64,000 nucleotides of DNA from Icerya purchasi. Lineage: Eukaryota > Arthropoda > Insecta > Hemiptera > Monophlebidae. Shown here one piece after another: positions 9,925 through 22,508 of the stretch (position 1 is its first letter; every line of letters begins with the position of its first letter). The notes beneath the pieces are model-generated. The model searched no databases and was not told the DNA's origin. It worked only from the letters and a program-made list of their open reading frames with translations. Both the position numbers and the translations under genes were made by a program. The DNA lies in the NCBI GenBank assembly GCA_039619475.1, contig CM077115.1:538192315-538256314 (forward strand), written 5' to 3'.

Positions 9925-11480
9925 AATGGGTTGTCGTGCAGCAGACATTGATGTTACAGAACTTCTGTGTACAATTAAAAACATAGTTTTTAATGAGTTC
10001 TATGTTTAATGCACTATGCATGTCGCTTATCCTAGTATACTTTGGAACATTCAATATACACCTTAGACATCTATTCTGTACTAGCTGGAATTTATTAAAA
10101 CTTGCATTTGAAACGCAACTCCAGACAGGGCAAGAGTATGTCATCACTGGCCGGATGAATGCTTTATAGATTATTAGCTTATTGTTCACATTGAGGAAAG
10201 ATTTGCGATTTAAAAGCGGATATATTGAGCAAATAGCTTTGTTTGCTTTCACACTGGCGAAATTTATATGCTTTGTGAAGCTCAGTCGATTGTCAAGCGT
10301 GACACCTAAGTAGCGTACATCTTTTGTCCATTTGATTAGAGCCCCGTTTATTTCAAGTTCTTTAGGTAATGCTGGTCGCCTGCGGGTGAAGAAGATGGCC
10401 TCTGTTTTCGTTTCGTTCAATGTAATCTGCCATTTACGATAATAGCGCAGTACTCGTGTTAATCCTGACTGAAGTCTATTACGAATTGCGCTAGGCTTAT
10501 ATGAATTACAAAACAATGCAACGTCGTCTGCATAAAGTGCGACTTGTGTATTCGGCAATTTAAGGAAATCATGAAGATAAAAATTAAACAGAAATGGGCC
10601 TAACACGCTACCCTGAGGAACCCCGGCTATCATTGTTTTCTGAGACGAATTTGAGTCACCGACAGTCACATAAAAAGATCGATTATTTAGGTAGTTGTTG
10701 ACCAAATGAATTAAATATGAATGGAACTGACGTTGAATCATTTTAAAAATAATACCTTTATGCCAAGTTGTATCAAACGCTTTAGCTACAAGTACTTAAA
10801 TAGTTTTTAACAATAGTTCGGACTTTATTTACTTGATAGCTTGAAGCCAGATTTAAATTTTTGCAATGCACTTTGAAGTATTCACAAGCAAGGAGTTCCG
10901 CTTTCTCTACATTACCGTACACATAAGTTTTTAAATCAGAGTCGTAAAGTGGTGGGGGATGGTAGCGTATTGTTTAGTATGGTGTCTACAGATTTTCCAC
11001 AAGCTGCCATCTTTAGGAGTAATTTTAGAGAGGAGAAGATTAAAATGATGATTTTTATTCATACATAGTAGATAACGCACTAATTTAGTTAAAAAAGTAA
11101 GGACAAACTTAATATGTGGTGACGTGCTATTATAGCGATACTATAAATTCGTCTAATGTAATTTTTAAATTTAATTACGGTAACTATTACTGGTGGGATA
11201 TTACGACAGGATGTGCTAGGTGTATGTCTAGGTACAGCCCGCTCAGCAGACTCAATAATTAAATCTGTAAGATCTTTAAGATGATTTTCTAAATCAATTA
11301 TACTGCTAATAGGGGTAGTTAAGTTAACATTATCGGAAATAAACTTTTTGAATTTCCACCAGTTAGCATGATTATAATTAAATTGCAGCTTATTCTCACC
11401 AACTTGTTTATTGGCCTCAATAACAGTATATATATATTGGGTTGTGATTAGAAGAAAGGCAGTGGATTGATATCGGTTGT
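9925..11480 (-). pseudogene. Jockey-type LINE remnant, minus strand
   Basis: From high to low coordinates the minus strand gives the endonuclease-RT linker (ANWWKFKKFISDNVNL, KFKNYIRRIY; about 11400-11130), then RT motif A as LVAKAFDTTWHKGI near 10790. A 282-residue open stretch (10741-9925) carries VPQGSVLGPFLFNFYL, LYADDVALF and VRYLGVTLDNRLSF. A stop just before motif A and a low-similarity stretch at 10800-11100 show it is dead. Coding sequence stops abruptly at the A-tail of the plus-strand LINE, so the latter cut it. The missing 3' part is not visible on the other side. Confidence 0.82.
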
Positions 11481-11867
11481 GTTATACATAAATTTTTTGT
11501 AATTGACAAGTCTAAAATACTGTTTCTGAGTCCGTAAGCACAGGAGAAGAAAGCTTAGTTGTTTTTGTTCTCATTCGTTTTCGAGCGTTATTCACCATCT
11601 TCGAATATTTCCTTAAAGCATTTTGTATGCACTACATACAATAGGTTACACTTACACGCATATTCACACACACACACACACACGTACATCCGCCTCAATT
11701 TATTTCAGTGCTTGGTGTAACACCGATATTTATACTGTTTTGATCTATTTTAATAATGTCGGCAGAGACCGACCGCCTGACGAGTTGATGAATATTTGCT
11801 GATAATGATTTAAGCTATTCGGTTATCGCGAGTAAATATTCTGATAAGCCAGATGTAGCGGAAAAAA
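11481..11867. other. Short spacer with (CA)n
   Basis: Contains a CA dinucleotide run at about 11667-11685. A short minus-strand Arg/Lys-rich frame (MVNNARKRMRTKTTKLSS from 11599) could be a LINE ORF1 start but is too short to assign. Confidence 0.4.
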
Positions 11868-12500
11868 ATGTTAGTGTCGCCAGCTCGTTCTTCGAAACAG
11901 CCAGAAATAAAATCAATAGCTCCGTCATTTCTAAATAGTAATCTCGATAAAAACGATGATAATTTCAATGATAAATCTAAGTCTAGAACTAAAACAGTCG
12001 ATTTCACCGAAAATTCAGATGCGTTAGAGCTTAAAAATAATTATACTCCTAACAACTTCAGTAACGATAATTATTGAGGGTTTTTATAGAGAAACTAAAC
12101 GTAGACAGTAATTTCGGAACGTCAATTAGTGCATTAAAAGTAGCCGAGTTGATAAGGAAAAAGTCGTTTGATAATAATATAATTTAAATTAAAAAAGTAA
12201 GTCGCAACAGAGTAATAATACAGTAGTTATCTTCCTATATCACGGCCAACGGAATGGTTAACGTCAAACTTTAATAAACGACTTAATGGCTAACCATAAT
12301 CTAAATTGCCATGAAGCTGCTATGGAAATCTCTCAATCGTATAAACACAATCACCTGTGTACTCCTGTAAGTTAAATTATAATAAATATTTTCGGTACAG
12401 AATTTTCCCCTCTTCCCCCTCAAGATCATTAAGCAGGCATACACCTACTTTTAAACTATAACCTATTTCTAAACGCACTGGATTTCACGAACCTAACCAA
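11868..12500 (+). pseudogene. LINE ORF1 remnant
   Basis: An open stretch at 11868-12077 is rich in Ser, Lys, Asp and Asn, like the N-terminal tails of LINE ORF1 proteins. After a stop, about 12090-12350 continues as SALKVAELIRKK and IKKVSRNRV, which resembles the conserved ORF1 fold and the ORF1 remnant at 19.5-20.4 kb. No clear zinc knuckles survive. Confidence 0.5.
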
Positions 12501-12614
12501 CTGGTAGATTAAACGATCCGTGTTATTCTTTTCTTCCGACGAAGACGGAAAAGTGACTAAAAAGGAAAACATAATACCCCAAGAACAACGATACTTAAAG
12601 ACCAAACTTATAAT

Positions 12615-12755
12615 ATGGCCGATAAAATCGAGAATGATAAGGCGTCTAAACCAAATCCTTCTGGATCTAAAATTAGTTCAGTTAAAAACAATATCGTAGA
12701 TTCTGAAGATAATAAAAATAATATTCGTAAAGATCCTAAGGTTTTTAATAATAAG
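12615..12755 (+). pseudogene. Short acidic/Lys-rich frame, possible second ORF1 piece
   Basis: An ATG frame starting MADKIENDKASKPNPSGSK, then many Asn, Lys and Asp residues, ends at TAA near 12753. Composition resembles LINE ORF1 tails. There is no domain; it may be remnant coding or chance. Confidence 0.25.
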
Positions 12756-12822
12756 TAAGTATTGATATACTACAAATTCTTTATGCGATCTGAAAAAAGC
12801 GTAATGTAACATTTAATTATAT

Positions 12823-13820
12823 ATGTTAGCCGTAAGAGTTCGTCTATTTATCGCGTTATTTTATTTCGATATTATCTACGTTTTTCTCTCTTTTTCTGTT
12901 TATTATCGACTACATATGGTCAAAATATTACAGTGGAATGCGAGGAGCGTTCTGGCGAATAAATGCGATTTAGAGCTATTTTTTTTATCCTTGCATAACT
13001 TTGATGTTCTTCTACGTGGAGAAACTTGGTTATCCGCTGTGAAAATGTTTAATATTTGTAATTAGGACTATGGAGAGGATGGATGTGAAGACGCGGCTAT
13101 TTTAACTAAGGATGGTATTAGGACGTCAGTTAATGCAGATCAATTTTTCCGACCATAGTAATAACACCAGATCTAATGGAGTTTGTATATTAGCACATTT
13201 TAAACGGGTTTCTTGTTATCTTATTTCTTATTATTCCCCGGCGAGGCACATTATTGACGCATCCGTAATTCTTAATCACCCAGACAGTCTCAGTCACTTT
13301 CCCATCATCTTTGGCGGAAATTTTAACGCTCTAAATTATCTATGAGGTTGCAACGGAAATGATCGTAAAGGAGAAATAGTGTTAGAAATCCTTAATAATT
13401 CGGATATGTGCCTACTGAATTATGGTGAACCAACTAGAATATATTAATCCATTACGCGCAGTCAATCCCGTGAATTTAACGTTGGTTTCATCAGGGATTT
13501 TTTGGACTGTTTGTGGGCCGTTTTCCCTTATTCCTTAGGTAGCGGTCATTTCACTATAATAATCCAAATTCGGAATAACAATCCAATTACTCGGAATAGT
13601 AATAATTCGAATATCGTCAACTATAGAAAACGTTGGAAACTTAAGGATGACGATTGGATTAAATTTACAAATTTAGTGGAGCAAGAAGTAGAAATAGTAA
13701 ATAATCAAGTCTTCTCCTTAGATAAATTTAATGCATTTAAAAATATTCTGATTTTGCCGTTAAATAAATCTATGCCGCCTGCTTCTTATTATAAAGGGAA
13801 AAAGTCCCCTAACCCTTAGT
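12823..13820 (+). pseudogene. LINE endonuclease domain remnant
   Basis: The start is unmistakable: KILQWNARSVLANKCDLELF near 12920, followed by a Glu in a damaged ETWL block. SNGVCILAHF and FPIIFGGNFNAL near 13300 correspond to the GGDFNA motif with Asp changed to Asn. SGHFTIII near 13550 stands where SDHFPV is expected, so the catalytic Asp is lost there too. Frames change between 13065, 13345 and 13502. The linker runs to a stop at 13819. Confidence 0.75.
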
Positions 13821-14089
13821 GGAATAAAGATTGCAAAAGAAAGGTTGATGAAAGAAACGAGACTTTAAGATCTTTCCGGAGAACAGGAACAATAGAATCA
13901 TACATTACATATAGAAGAATCTCCGCGGAAACCCGCAGCTTTTTGAAGAAAACAAAAATGCCCTTGTGGAGATACTTTTGTGGAAAATTTAACAGAAATA
14001 CTGCTCTTAAATAAATCTGGAATTTATCGAAACGATTTAAAAATAAGCGTACTCAGTCAAGCAATATGAAAGATGACAGCTGATTTGAA

Positions 14090-15867
14090 GGTTTTACTGA
14101 CATTATTGCGCCTGATTACGTTCCCTTGTCGGAGGAAGCGATTAGCCCAAAAATATCTCTAACACTACGGAAACATTTCATTTTATTAATCGCCCTATTA
14201 TTAGTAAGGTTAATTGTTTTGCCGGTTAAGTAATAAGAAAAATTCTCCCCCTGGGCTGGATGGAATTACGTACTCCGTCTTAAATAAATTAGAAGATCGT
14301 TCTAAAAATGTATTGGTCAATATATACATATATAATGAACTAGTTCGGGACGGAGAGGTTTCAGAGGACTGGGCTACAGTTTTTGGTTATTCCCATGCCG
14401 AAATTAAAAAAGGCCCAGTAAGAACCATCGCCATTTAGACCTATTATTACCTTAGCATCGTGTCTTAGGAAAGCCTTCGAAATGGTGATTAAAAATCGGT
14501 TCTGTTGGTGGTGTCTAGAACCTAGGGTGTATTTCCTAATGGCATTTTTGGTTTTAGACCTGGCCTTAGCACAAAAGCTTTCATTTTTCATTTAATAAAT
14601 AATGTCTATCTATCATTTATTAATAAGGAATATTTACTGGCTACATTCCTGAACGTTAAGGGGGCTTTCGATAATGTGTCGATTCCCATATTATTTGATC
14701 AATTAATGTCGATAGCAGCACAGCTAGCCAAATATATTCCTAAATTTCTCTCTAATCGAATTTTATTCTTTTTAAATCCGGTGACACAGAATATTGATAT
14801 TAGACATTCCTATAAAGGTTTGGCGCAGGGTTCGGCCTTGAGCCCAATTCTATTCAATATTTACATACTTCCGTTCTTTAACGTTCAGTTTCTTTGCAGC
14901 TCATCTATCCTTTCACATGCCGATGACTTTGTAGTTTATAGCAAATCTAGTAGTATTACAAATTGTATAAACCGGAATCAACAAGCAGTGAAAATGTTTA
15001 ATGACCTGCTTGAGAAAGTTGGGCTAGAAATATCTACCTTCAAATCAACATCCATCATCTTTACCATGAGAAGGTCCAACGCTCGAAAACATTTTATCGG
15101 AATCTACAACGAGGCTATTGTAGCAAAACCTTCTGCTAAGTATTTAAGATTGTACTTGGATTCAAAACTTAATTGGGCTAAGCACATTCAAACATATTAT
15201 ATAATAGTTGTGCTCTGATCATAAATTCCTTCAAGTCTATATATAATACAACTTGGAGTGATAAATCCTCAATTCGCTCAAAGTTGGATTATAGATCCAT
15301 TTTTATGGGTCGTCTTCTAGAACGAATTTAAATAAACTGGAGAAACTTCAAAACTTGATTATGAAGCTGATATGTGATAATGTCCGAACAGCCCCGATAC
15401 CATGTCTACTTGCGGAAACCCATCTCGCTACTTTATTTATTAGAAGGGATGTTTTAACGGATAGGTTTATAGTGAAATTATGTAATTGACAATTTTTCTA
15501 TTTACCGTCATTAATACTGAGTGGAGATTTGTTGATTCCAAAAAGCCTTTACTGTCAAGTAGAACAGCTCTTTATATTATAAGTATAGTTCAGCGCTTGT
15601 ACATCCATCGCTTTACTTTACATTTCATTATGATATCAATTTTTTACAGCTAGATATTGACACTTCTTCTTCTTCTCGTGCCACCCGATTCGGGTATTGC
15701 TTAATCATCATGTATGGATTGGATTATCTGCTGGAATTGATTTCGATCTTTTGCTACTAGCATGTTTAAACATCGGAAACACCAAAACCTTGCGCCTGAT
15801 ATCATTAATTTGCGATTTAATTATCTGATCAATGACCATTATCACGATTTTATAACTTTTACCGACG
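14090..15867 (+). pseudogene. LINE reverse transcriptase remnant
   Basis: NKKNSPPGLDGITYSVLNKL (from 14224) is the usual S-PG-DGI entry into the RT. Motif A is near 14660 (ATFLNVKGAFDNVS, first Asp changed to Asn), motif B near 14830 is AQGSALSPILFNIY and motif C is HADDFVVY rather than YADD. KYLRLYLDSKLNWAKH closes the palm. A thumb/linker stretch (LIMKLICDNVRTAPIPCLLA, about 15350-15420) matches the same stretch of the 28.3-kb LINE. Reading ends at FITFTDG at 15867, the first residues of RNase H, where the minus-strand LINE starts. Confidence 0.78.
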
Positions 15868-18425
15868 GTTTTTTTTTTATTTTTTGTAGGCGCGCCAGCG
15901 GCATTGACCCAACAACAGGAAAAACTAAGCAAAAGAACTAAATAGCTAGGCGGTCCGAAATGGACGCAACAAAGGACAGCAGTCCATACACCGCAGAATA
16001 TGAAGGAAAGGAGAGGATAAAGGAAGAGTTATAGGGAGTAGGGAGACCTAATGACAAGAGCTGACTTTATAAAAGGGAGCGTTCATTACGAAGAGCAGGA
16101 CACCCGAAGAAAATGTGATCGGCATCACGTATATGAGGAGAATCACAATCGTGAAGAGAACAATAAGGAGAAGGCGACAGAGTAAGGGAAGGAGACGGAG
16201 ACGAATTAGGGAGACAATAGAAGAGCGACGACCGAAAGGAATAGAATGAAACCAAGACAGGGAATGAGGAATCGGCTGAATAAAACGGTAATGCGAATGA
16301 CGATTAGAAAATAGGGAGAGATAAATATCTCGCCAAAGTCTTGCGTGATTGAAGGTAGAAAAGGAAAGAATATCTGAAGAAGGAAAATGGTTTAGGAATG
16401 AATCAAGGTGACCAGCAATCGGCTGCGTCATTGCTATCAATTCCGGAATGACTGGGGACCTATAAACAATCAATAAGAATAGAGCGGGATGACTCCAGAG
16501 TAGAGTTAAGAGAACGATTTGAGAGAATAATACTATCAGAGGAATGTAAAGAAGGAGAGGATAGGGCTTGAAGGACGCCTTTAGAGTCCGAAATAATGAG
16601 GGTTTGGGAAAGATCGCTTAAAGAGGAAATAAAAGAGGTAACTTGAAGGATGGCGATCGACTCGGCAGAAAAAAACAGTGTGGAAGGACTCAGAATATCG
16701 AAGCGACGGGACAGTAAACGCACCACCCACGTCGTCCCCGCTCCTGGAACCATCAGTGTGAAGATCAATACATGAGCAGGAAAAAAGGAATTCAATAAAT
16801 GAAGAAATTCATTGTTGACTACACCGTGAGAGGAGGAATTGGCTCGAAGTGGAAGAGAGGAAAATTTGATAGGCTGCCATAGGCTATTGAAGTCATGAGA
16901 GCAGTACAGGAGAGTGTTGTAGGAAAGGACAACAGGGGAAAACTTAGAAAGACGGGTAGCAATGAGCGACAGTATTAGGATTTTATGAGGAGAAAAACGC
17001 CAGCGGTTTTTGATATTCAGAATGGAAGAAATAAGTTTGGACGAGGAGATGGGTAGGCGTTTAATTACGAAGCGATACCCAAGATGAGAACAGCGAATAA
17101 ACAGTGGTTGGGTAACCGACTCTGATAGGACTGCGAGAATGGGGGAGGATTTCAAGGCTCCAATGCACAAACGGAGGCAAGAGTTCTGGATCGTGTCAAG
17201 TTTAGAGAGGAGAGACTTGGAGGAATTACCGTAGATAAAGGAACAATAGTCGAGCTTGGACCGAATGATGGCTTTGAAAAGAATTAGAAGAATAAACGGA
17301 TCCCCTCCCCATTTTAGGGGAGATAGAGATTTAAGGAGATTAAGTATTTTAAAAGACAGGATTTATAGAGAAAATTAATGTGTTCATGGAATGTGAGGCG
17401 GCTATTCAAAAAAAGGCCGAGATAGTATATGGAAATGACAACGGGAATAAGAATACCAGATACAATGATGCGAGTTAGAGCGCGGTTAAAGGGATGAAGA
17501 GAAAAAATTATACAAGACGACTTGGTAGGAGAAAGGGAAGGGTGAAGACGAAAAATGAAATTGTTAAAAATAGACAGTGAATTATTCAACTCATCAATAG
17601 CGGCGGACAGATTGTCAGAAGTGGAATAGATCAAAATGTCGTCAGCGAAGAGGAGGGAGAAAGAAGGAGTAGAAAGAGAAGCGATATCAAAAAAGTAGAT
17701 ATTACAAAGTGTAGGACTAAGACAGGAGCCCTGCATGGAAGTCAAGGATAAACGCATCTGGAGGTCGAAAGAGAAGGAGAAGAAAGAAAGAGAGTTCTGT
17801 TCTGGAAGAGGTTGAGTATGGGAATGACGACGACGAGAGGGAGGTTAAGAGAAGGTAGTTTTGAACCCGGAGAGGGAAAATGCAGATTATCAAAGGCAGA
17901 AAAAACGTCCATAAAGGAGGCAATGGTAAATTTCTTAGTTAGGAAAGACTTATATAGACATCCGAAAGGAAATAACTAATGCAGTCAACCGGTCCCAACC
18001 CAGGTCGAAATCCAAAGATATTAGGAGGGACTAGATTATTGTGTTCCAGCCACCACACGAGACGATTATTAATCAAACCTTCAAAAAGTTTACGCAGACA
18101 AGAAGCCAGGGAAATGGTACGGAAAGAACACTGATTTCTTTTAGGAATAGGAATGACAATAAAGTCGTTCCAGGATTTTGGAGTAGAACCAGAAAGGAGA
18201 AAATAATTAAAAATATGGAGAAGGAAAAGCAGCGCGGCAGGAGAGAGATTTTTAAGAATAAGGAATGAGAAACCATTCCGGCCAGGAGTAGACGAGGTGG
18301 ATTTATTAAGAATGGATGCCAGTTCGTCGTAACGGAAAGGAGAAGATAAGAAGTGAGGCTCAGAGTCAACAGGGAGAGAAGGAAGAGCAGTTTCTTTAAA
18401 AGAGGGGACATAGGCGGGAGCAATG
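15868..18425 (-). mobile_element. RNase H-type LINE, 5'-truncated, inserted in another LINE
   Basis: On the minus strand it begins inside the RT and ends in an A-tail, seen as the T-run at 15868-15884. Pieces from 5' to 3': RT fingers (18420-17939: STSSTPGRNGFSFLILKNL, NIFGFRPGLGPVDCI), RT palm (17923-17314: QGSCLSPTLCNIYF, LFADDILIYS), thumb and RNase H (17170-16460: LIISDSKGVLQAL; the TDGS start is reachable only by frameshift), and C-terminus (16473-16048: DADHIFFGCPALRNE). 5' truncation is normal for target-primed insertion. It is the same family as the copy at 28.3-29.8 kb but carries several frameshifts. Confidence 0.85.
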
Positions 18426-18968
18426 GAATACAAGAAGGACGGCTCTAAAATCGAAGAACGCGGTAGCGCAGTAGGTGCAGCTTTTTTTATCAAAAGAATA
18501 ACGTTACAGAAGTTTACGCCTGAGGCAACGGTCTGTACTGCTGAACTATTGGCTGTAGATAAGCTTTGGAGTTTATATCAGTCACACTTGATGTCGACAA
18601 AAGATGCACCTAATTATCAGTGACAGCTTAAATTCACTGTCAGCGATAAAATGTGGTACACTTATCATAACTATAAACTACATCCGCTGGTATATGAAAT
18701 AAGAAATAAATGCCCTAAGATAATTAATGAAGAAATTTTTTTAGATTCCGAGAGTCACTGTGAAATAGAAGGAAATGATAATGTCGATCTGTTTGCCAAG
18801 GAAGCTGCTTTTGGAGGCGTCCCATATCCTTTCATCCCCTTTTCTGATTTATTTCGACAAATTAAAGGAGACAATCAACAAAATTGGATAAATATAAAGA
18901 ACAACTCAAACTTAGGTAGGTTCTATAATACAGTCCATCAAGACCATGGTGTTTTCATGTGCCGTTAA
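18419..18968 (+). pseudogene. LINE RNase H and C-terminal remnant (right half of split LINE)
   Basis: Continues the plus-strand LINE beyond the insertion. KDGSKIEERGSAVGAAFF begins the RNase H fold and TVCTAELLAVDKLW carries the catalytic Glu. After a stop at 18620, the stretch from 18651 includes HCEIEGNDNVDLFAKEAA, where the last catalytic Asp is kept. A C-terminal tail follows. The first residues of the domain lie on the other side of the inserted LINE, at 15867. Confidence 0.78.
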
Positions 18969-19467
18969 CTATACCTATGAGGGACTTCTTAGGAAATTTG
19001 TTACCTTGATCTGTCGTCTTCATATGAGATATACACGAGTTTCACAGAATTTTCAAAGTTAAACGTCAAATTTTATTTGCAGCGATCACGAGATGATTAG
19101 TTAGTCGGAGGGCATCAATCGTCTGTTATTTTCTTGTTAAAATTATTTGATAGACGCAGGGATATATTTTTCAGGCACTTAATTTCCTTGTCAGTTTTTC
19201 CTCCTTATAATATCCAGTATTTTCTTTGTTGTGGGGACCAGGCTTTGATTGCCTTATTCAGGTTCATAATTGATTGCAACATTGTGGTTTAGATAATAGT
19301 TGTTTGGAATTATTTTTTTCTATTTCGTCTATTTATTCATTTTTATTTTTTTTGTGTATTTCATTCATACATTTGAAATAGTTGAAATAGGAAGGTCAGT
19401 TTCTGTTTAAAGTAAATTTGTGTTAAAAGTGACCAAATAGTTTAGATGTCAGGCTAAAAAAAAAATA
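18969..19467 (+). other. 3' UTR of the split LINE
   Basis: Non-coding, AT-rich, ending in an A-run at 19457-19466 just before the next remnant. Assigned by position only. Confidence 0.45.
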
Positions 19468-19479
19468 ATTGATTAAAGG

Positions 19480-20390
19480 AATGGGACAGAGTTCTTCATC
19501 CTGTCTTTTTTTAAGACGTCGTATGGAAATAACAAGAACCGGCCATGATGCAACATTAAGAAAGTCATTTTCGGAGATATCGGCCGGAATATCCCGAACA
19601 ATACCAAACGAAAGTAGGAGTGTACTGGGAATAAAGCCTTTAAATTTGTGTTTTTTTAAAAAAAGCTAGTGCCTAAAAGAAATTCGCTGGTCGAAGAGAT
19701 ATCGGTAAAAAATAACCGAAGCTGTTCCTGCCGGCTCGCATAATTTCACTGATTTGATTATGAACTAAAAATTTAGCAGCTGAAAATGGATGTGGCCTGT
19801 CAATATTTTTATCCGAGAGAGATACTAACATAATCTGAATAGAACTCGTAAGTTTGCTGGGCAAAAGGTATTGCGAACTTTACGCACAATTAAAATGTTC
19901 TTGTTAGTAATGTTATTACTTCGGTTGATAATATAATCATTATTACTATTATTAATATTAGTATTATTACTATCATCGTTGCCATTACTGCTACTATTAT
20001 TTATATTTTTACTGTCATTATTTTCGGTTTTCATGTCGTTCATATTATCTTTATCGTCATTCTTAGTGGTAAGATTTCCGATCGCGTTGCTTATGTCGGT
20101 TTGTGAAAGCTGAAACTGCTTAGCGGCCGGGTCTGATGTTGAAAACACTGGGCTGGAGGACTTCCGTCTATTGAAAGTATCCACCTTCATAACATTGATG
20201 GATAATCTAAGTTTGGAGGAGGCTGATCGGAACACGGAAAATTTGGGAGAAAAGAAAAAAAAAAATACGATACTAAAAATAAAATCACAAGAGGTGGCCA
20301 TTCAACCGGCAATAAACCGTGGGACTTCTGTTGTAAAACCAGGGAAAAAAGTAAAAGTAGCCGAATGATAATTTTCTTTGAGTGCATTTT
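19480..20390 (-). pseudogene. LINE ORF1 remnant, minus strand
   Basis: The minus strand encodes a Ser/Asp/Asn-rich tail (KSSSPVFSTSDPAAKQFQLS, then about 60 residues of Asn, Asp and Ser), followed by DRPHPFSAAKFLVHNQISEI and RAGRNSFGYFL, the conserved ORF1 fold. A further block, VIRDIPADISENDFLNVASW (about 19620-19540), is reached by frameshift. It looks like the ORF1 of the same broad LINE group as its neighbour but in opposite orientation. Confidence 0.6.
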
Positions 20391-20849
20391 GTTTAGTGTA
20401 CTTTACCCAATAATAAATTACGAAGTTCTCTTTTATTTGTATAAAATATGTCGCGACGATCAAACATTATCAGTAGTAATTAAAAACATTCCATTCTTAA
20501 GACAATTTGACCCTAATTTTTCGATTAAAAGGCTTTTTCTATAACGGCAGCTTTGTTATCATGATCAGAGTAATATTTACATTTATTGCCAGTACATTTT
20601 AATTAAATCTTGTTTAGTTGCGTTTTGCTGAGGATGAACTTAAATGAACGGTCACGCTCGGGGGTCGATGACGCACTGAATCATGTTTACTCGGCTCCGG
20701 TCGTCATCAGTCGAGGTTTTGCATGTAATCAGTGTAGTATTTTAATATAGTTTACGTGTCTTATTGAAGCGAAAACTTCTTTGGGCACGTTTAGCGATTT
20801 TCGGTGTAGGAGAAAAACTTAGTCACACGGGTCATGAACACCCATTGCA
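20391..20849. other. Intergenic, nothing recognised
   Basis: AT-rich with one GC-richer patch (20640-20720). No domain, repeat or RNA gene recognised. Confidence 0.4.
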
Positions 20850-21473
20850 ATGTCGACAACAAGTTAGGAGAATAACAGGTTCCTACAAAAGTTGCTATTT
20901 TTGTTCACATTCATGTTTGTTCGTTTCTATTATTTTAAATCTCACAACTTTACTCATCTATAAATTTTAGTTTCGCTATTTAGTATTTTTCATTGTTTGT
21001 TGTTATTGTTCTAAAGTTGTTTTTTTTGTTTTTAAAAAAAATGTTTGAAAATTAAATTTTTCAAATCCTAAACAATTTTATTGAAAATATAAATTTGTAT
21101 TTATTCTTTATTGAAGGAGAACGTAATTTTCAAATTTTTATTAACTTCTTATTATCAAAAGGTTTTACATAGTATGTTGTATTCTAGAAATAATATCTTC
21201 TGTATCATATAATGGAAATGAGATTTTATTAACAATTTCTGTAAATTTAAATATATGTAGGCGATAAATTAGCATGGAGCAATAAGAATATTTTTATGTT
21301 TGGAGTCATTTATAAATCTTACCACAACATTAATGCAATGTACTCATGGGCCACAATATAGTAAGAGAAAATCACAAAAAACCTCTGAATTGATAAATTT
21401 TTTATTTTAAAATTATAAACAAACATTAGTTAAATAATAAAATTTAAGTTTGTTACTTGTATTTTAAAACATT

Positions 21474-21700
21474 TTGCAAAATGATCATTCAGTAAGGAAA
21501 AAAGGGTTTCGGATACAGCCAACAAAAAAAGTTGGTTGTAAAGCTGAAATGATAATTAAGAAAATTAAGTGTTTTCCTGATTACAGTGTCCAGAATGTTT
21601 CAAAAAATATCTATGACAGGAAAACTGAGACATGCACAATTATTTTGTTTGCTTTGATAACTTTTCAATGTACCATACATAAATTTATTACCATTGGTGT
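21474..21700 (+). pseudogene. Fragment with GC-A-I-type zinc-binding pattern
   Basis: About 70 residues inside the TIR element: RIQPTKKVGCKAEMIIKKIK then CFPDYSVQNVSK. The pattern (T-K-x-G-C-x-A followed by a hydrophobic strand and FP-Y) recalls segments of CARF/FAR1/FLYWCH-like DNA-binding domains found in some transposases. This is memory-based and unproven. No upstream partner domain is visible. Confidence 0.25.
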
Positions 21701-21725
21701 ACACAGGATTTGTCTCGGAGGGGCG

Positions 21726-21742
21726 GAGGGGGGGGGGGGGGT
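21726..21742 (+). repeat. Poly-G tract
   Basis: GGGGCGGAGG is followed by an unbroken G-run. With GTACACAGGATTTGTCTCGG just before, it resembles the GC-rich end of a hAT-like element, but no partner end was found. Confidence 0.5.
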
Positions 21743-22508
21743 CTAAATGAGTAGCATATAGGAAAGTGTAAGAGCGGAGGTCGAACATGTTTGCTATATT
21801 TATATATCTGTCTCTTCTCTTATTTATACATTTATTTTTATGAAAAATGTATTATTTAAAAAAACTTAATATTTTTATCAAATATTAATTTTTACTGTCA
21901 AAACGGTAATAAATTTGGTCATTATTAACAGTGTCCGTTTAATGAAAATATAACAGCTAGGAATTAATTTAAAATTGGGAACGAATTCTTCATGATTAAT
22001 CATATAAACTTTATCTCAAATAGATGTTGAAGTATTGTTTTTTCCAGATTTTACTCGGATTTACAAAAGCAGTACGTCGCATACAATTCTAAATTGATAC
22101 TTAGCGAAAGGGGTTAACAATTTATTGGAAACGATGTGAAATTTCACATTACGATAAAATTACCATAAAATCCGTACATTTTTCAAAAGATATTTCAAGT
22201 TTCTAACTTGAGTCGTCTTTAAAATGAGCAAAATCAATTACAAATAAATACCTTAGATATTACTTTTTTAAATTTAAGTAACTGTAATTAGACAATATAA
22301 AAATTTTATTAATATATTTCAGATATATAAAAGAAACATAATTTGTAATAATATCTTATACAATATCAACAATTGTAATTCAGTTATAATTATTATCCAT
22401 TAGCGATACGCGGTAACTCTACATTTTGTTTTTAGATAACACCTGCTACTAGATCAAAAATATCAGATATCATAGGAACCTGTTATTCTCCTAACTTGTT
22501 GTCGACAT

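Larger units (their letters stand above)
11868..19467 (+). mobile_element. RNase H-type LINE, decayed and split by another LINE
   Basis: Plus-strand element in the order ORF1, endonuclease, RT, RNase H, 3' UTR, A-run (about 19457-19466). It is interrupted at 15868-18425 by a minus-strand LINE. Without the insert it is about 5 kb, a normal size. Many stops and frameshifts make it non-coding. RT followed by RNase H is the layout of the I/R1-like LINE group. Confidence 0.8.
20850..22508. mobile_element. DNA transposon with 36-bp perfect TIRs
   Basis: 20850-20885 (ATGTCGACAACAAGTTAGGA and on) is repeated exactly, inverted, at 22473-22508. The 1.66-kb interior has no long frame. Both outer flanks carry GTCATGAAC close by, so the repeats may extend imperfectly outward. 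No target duplication was found, so the superfamily is open. Most likely a non-autonomous DNA element. Confidence 0.75.
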
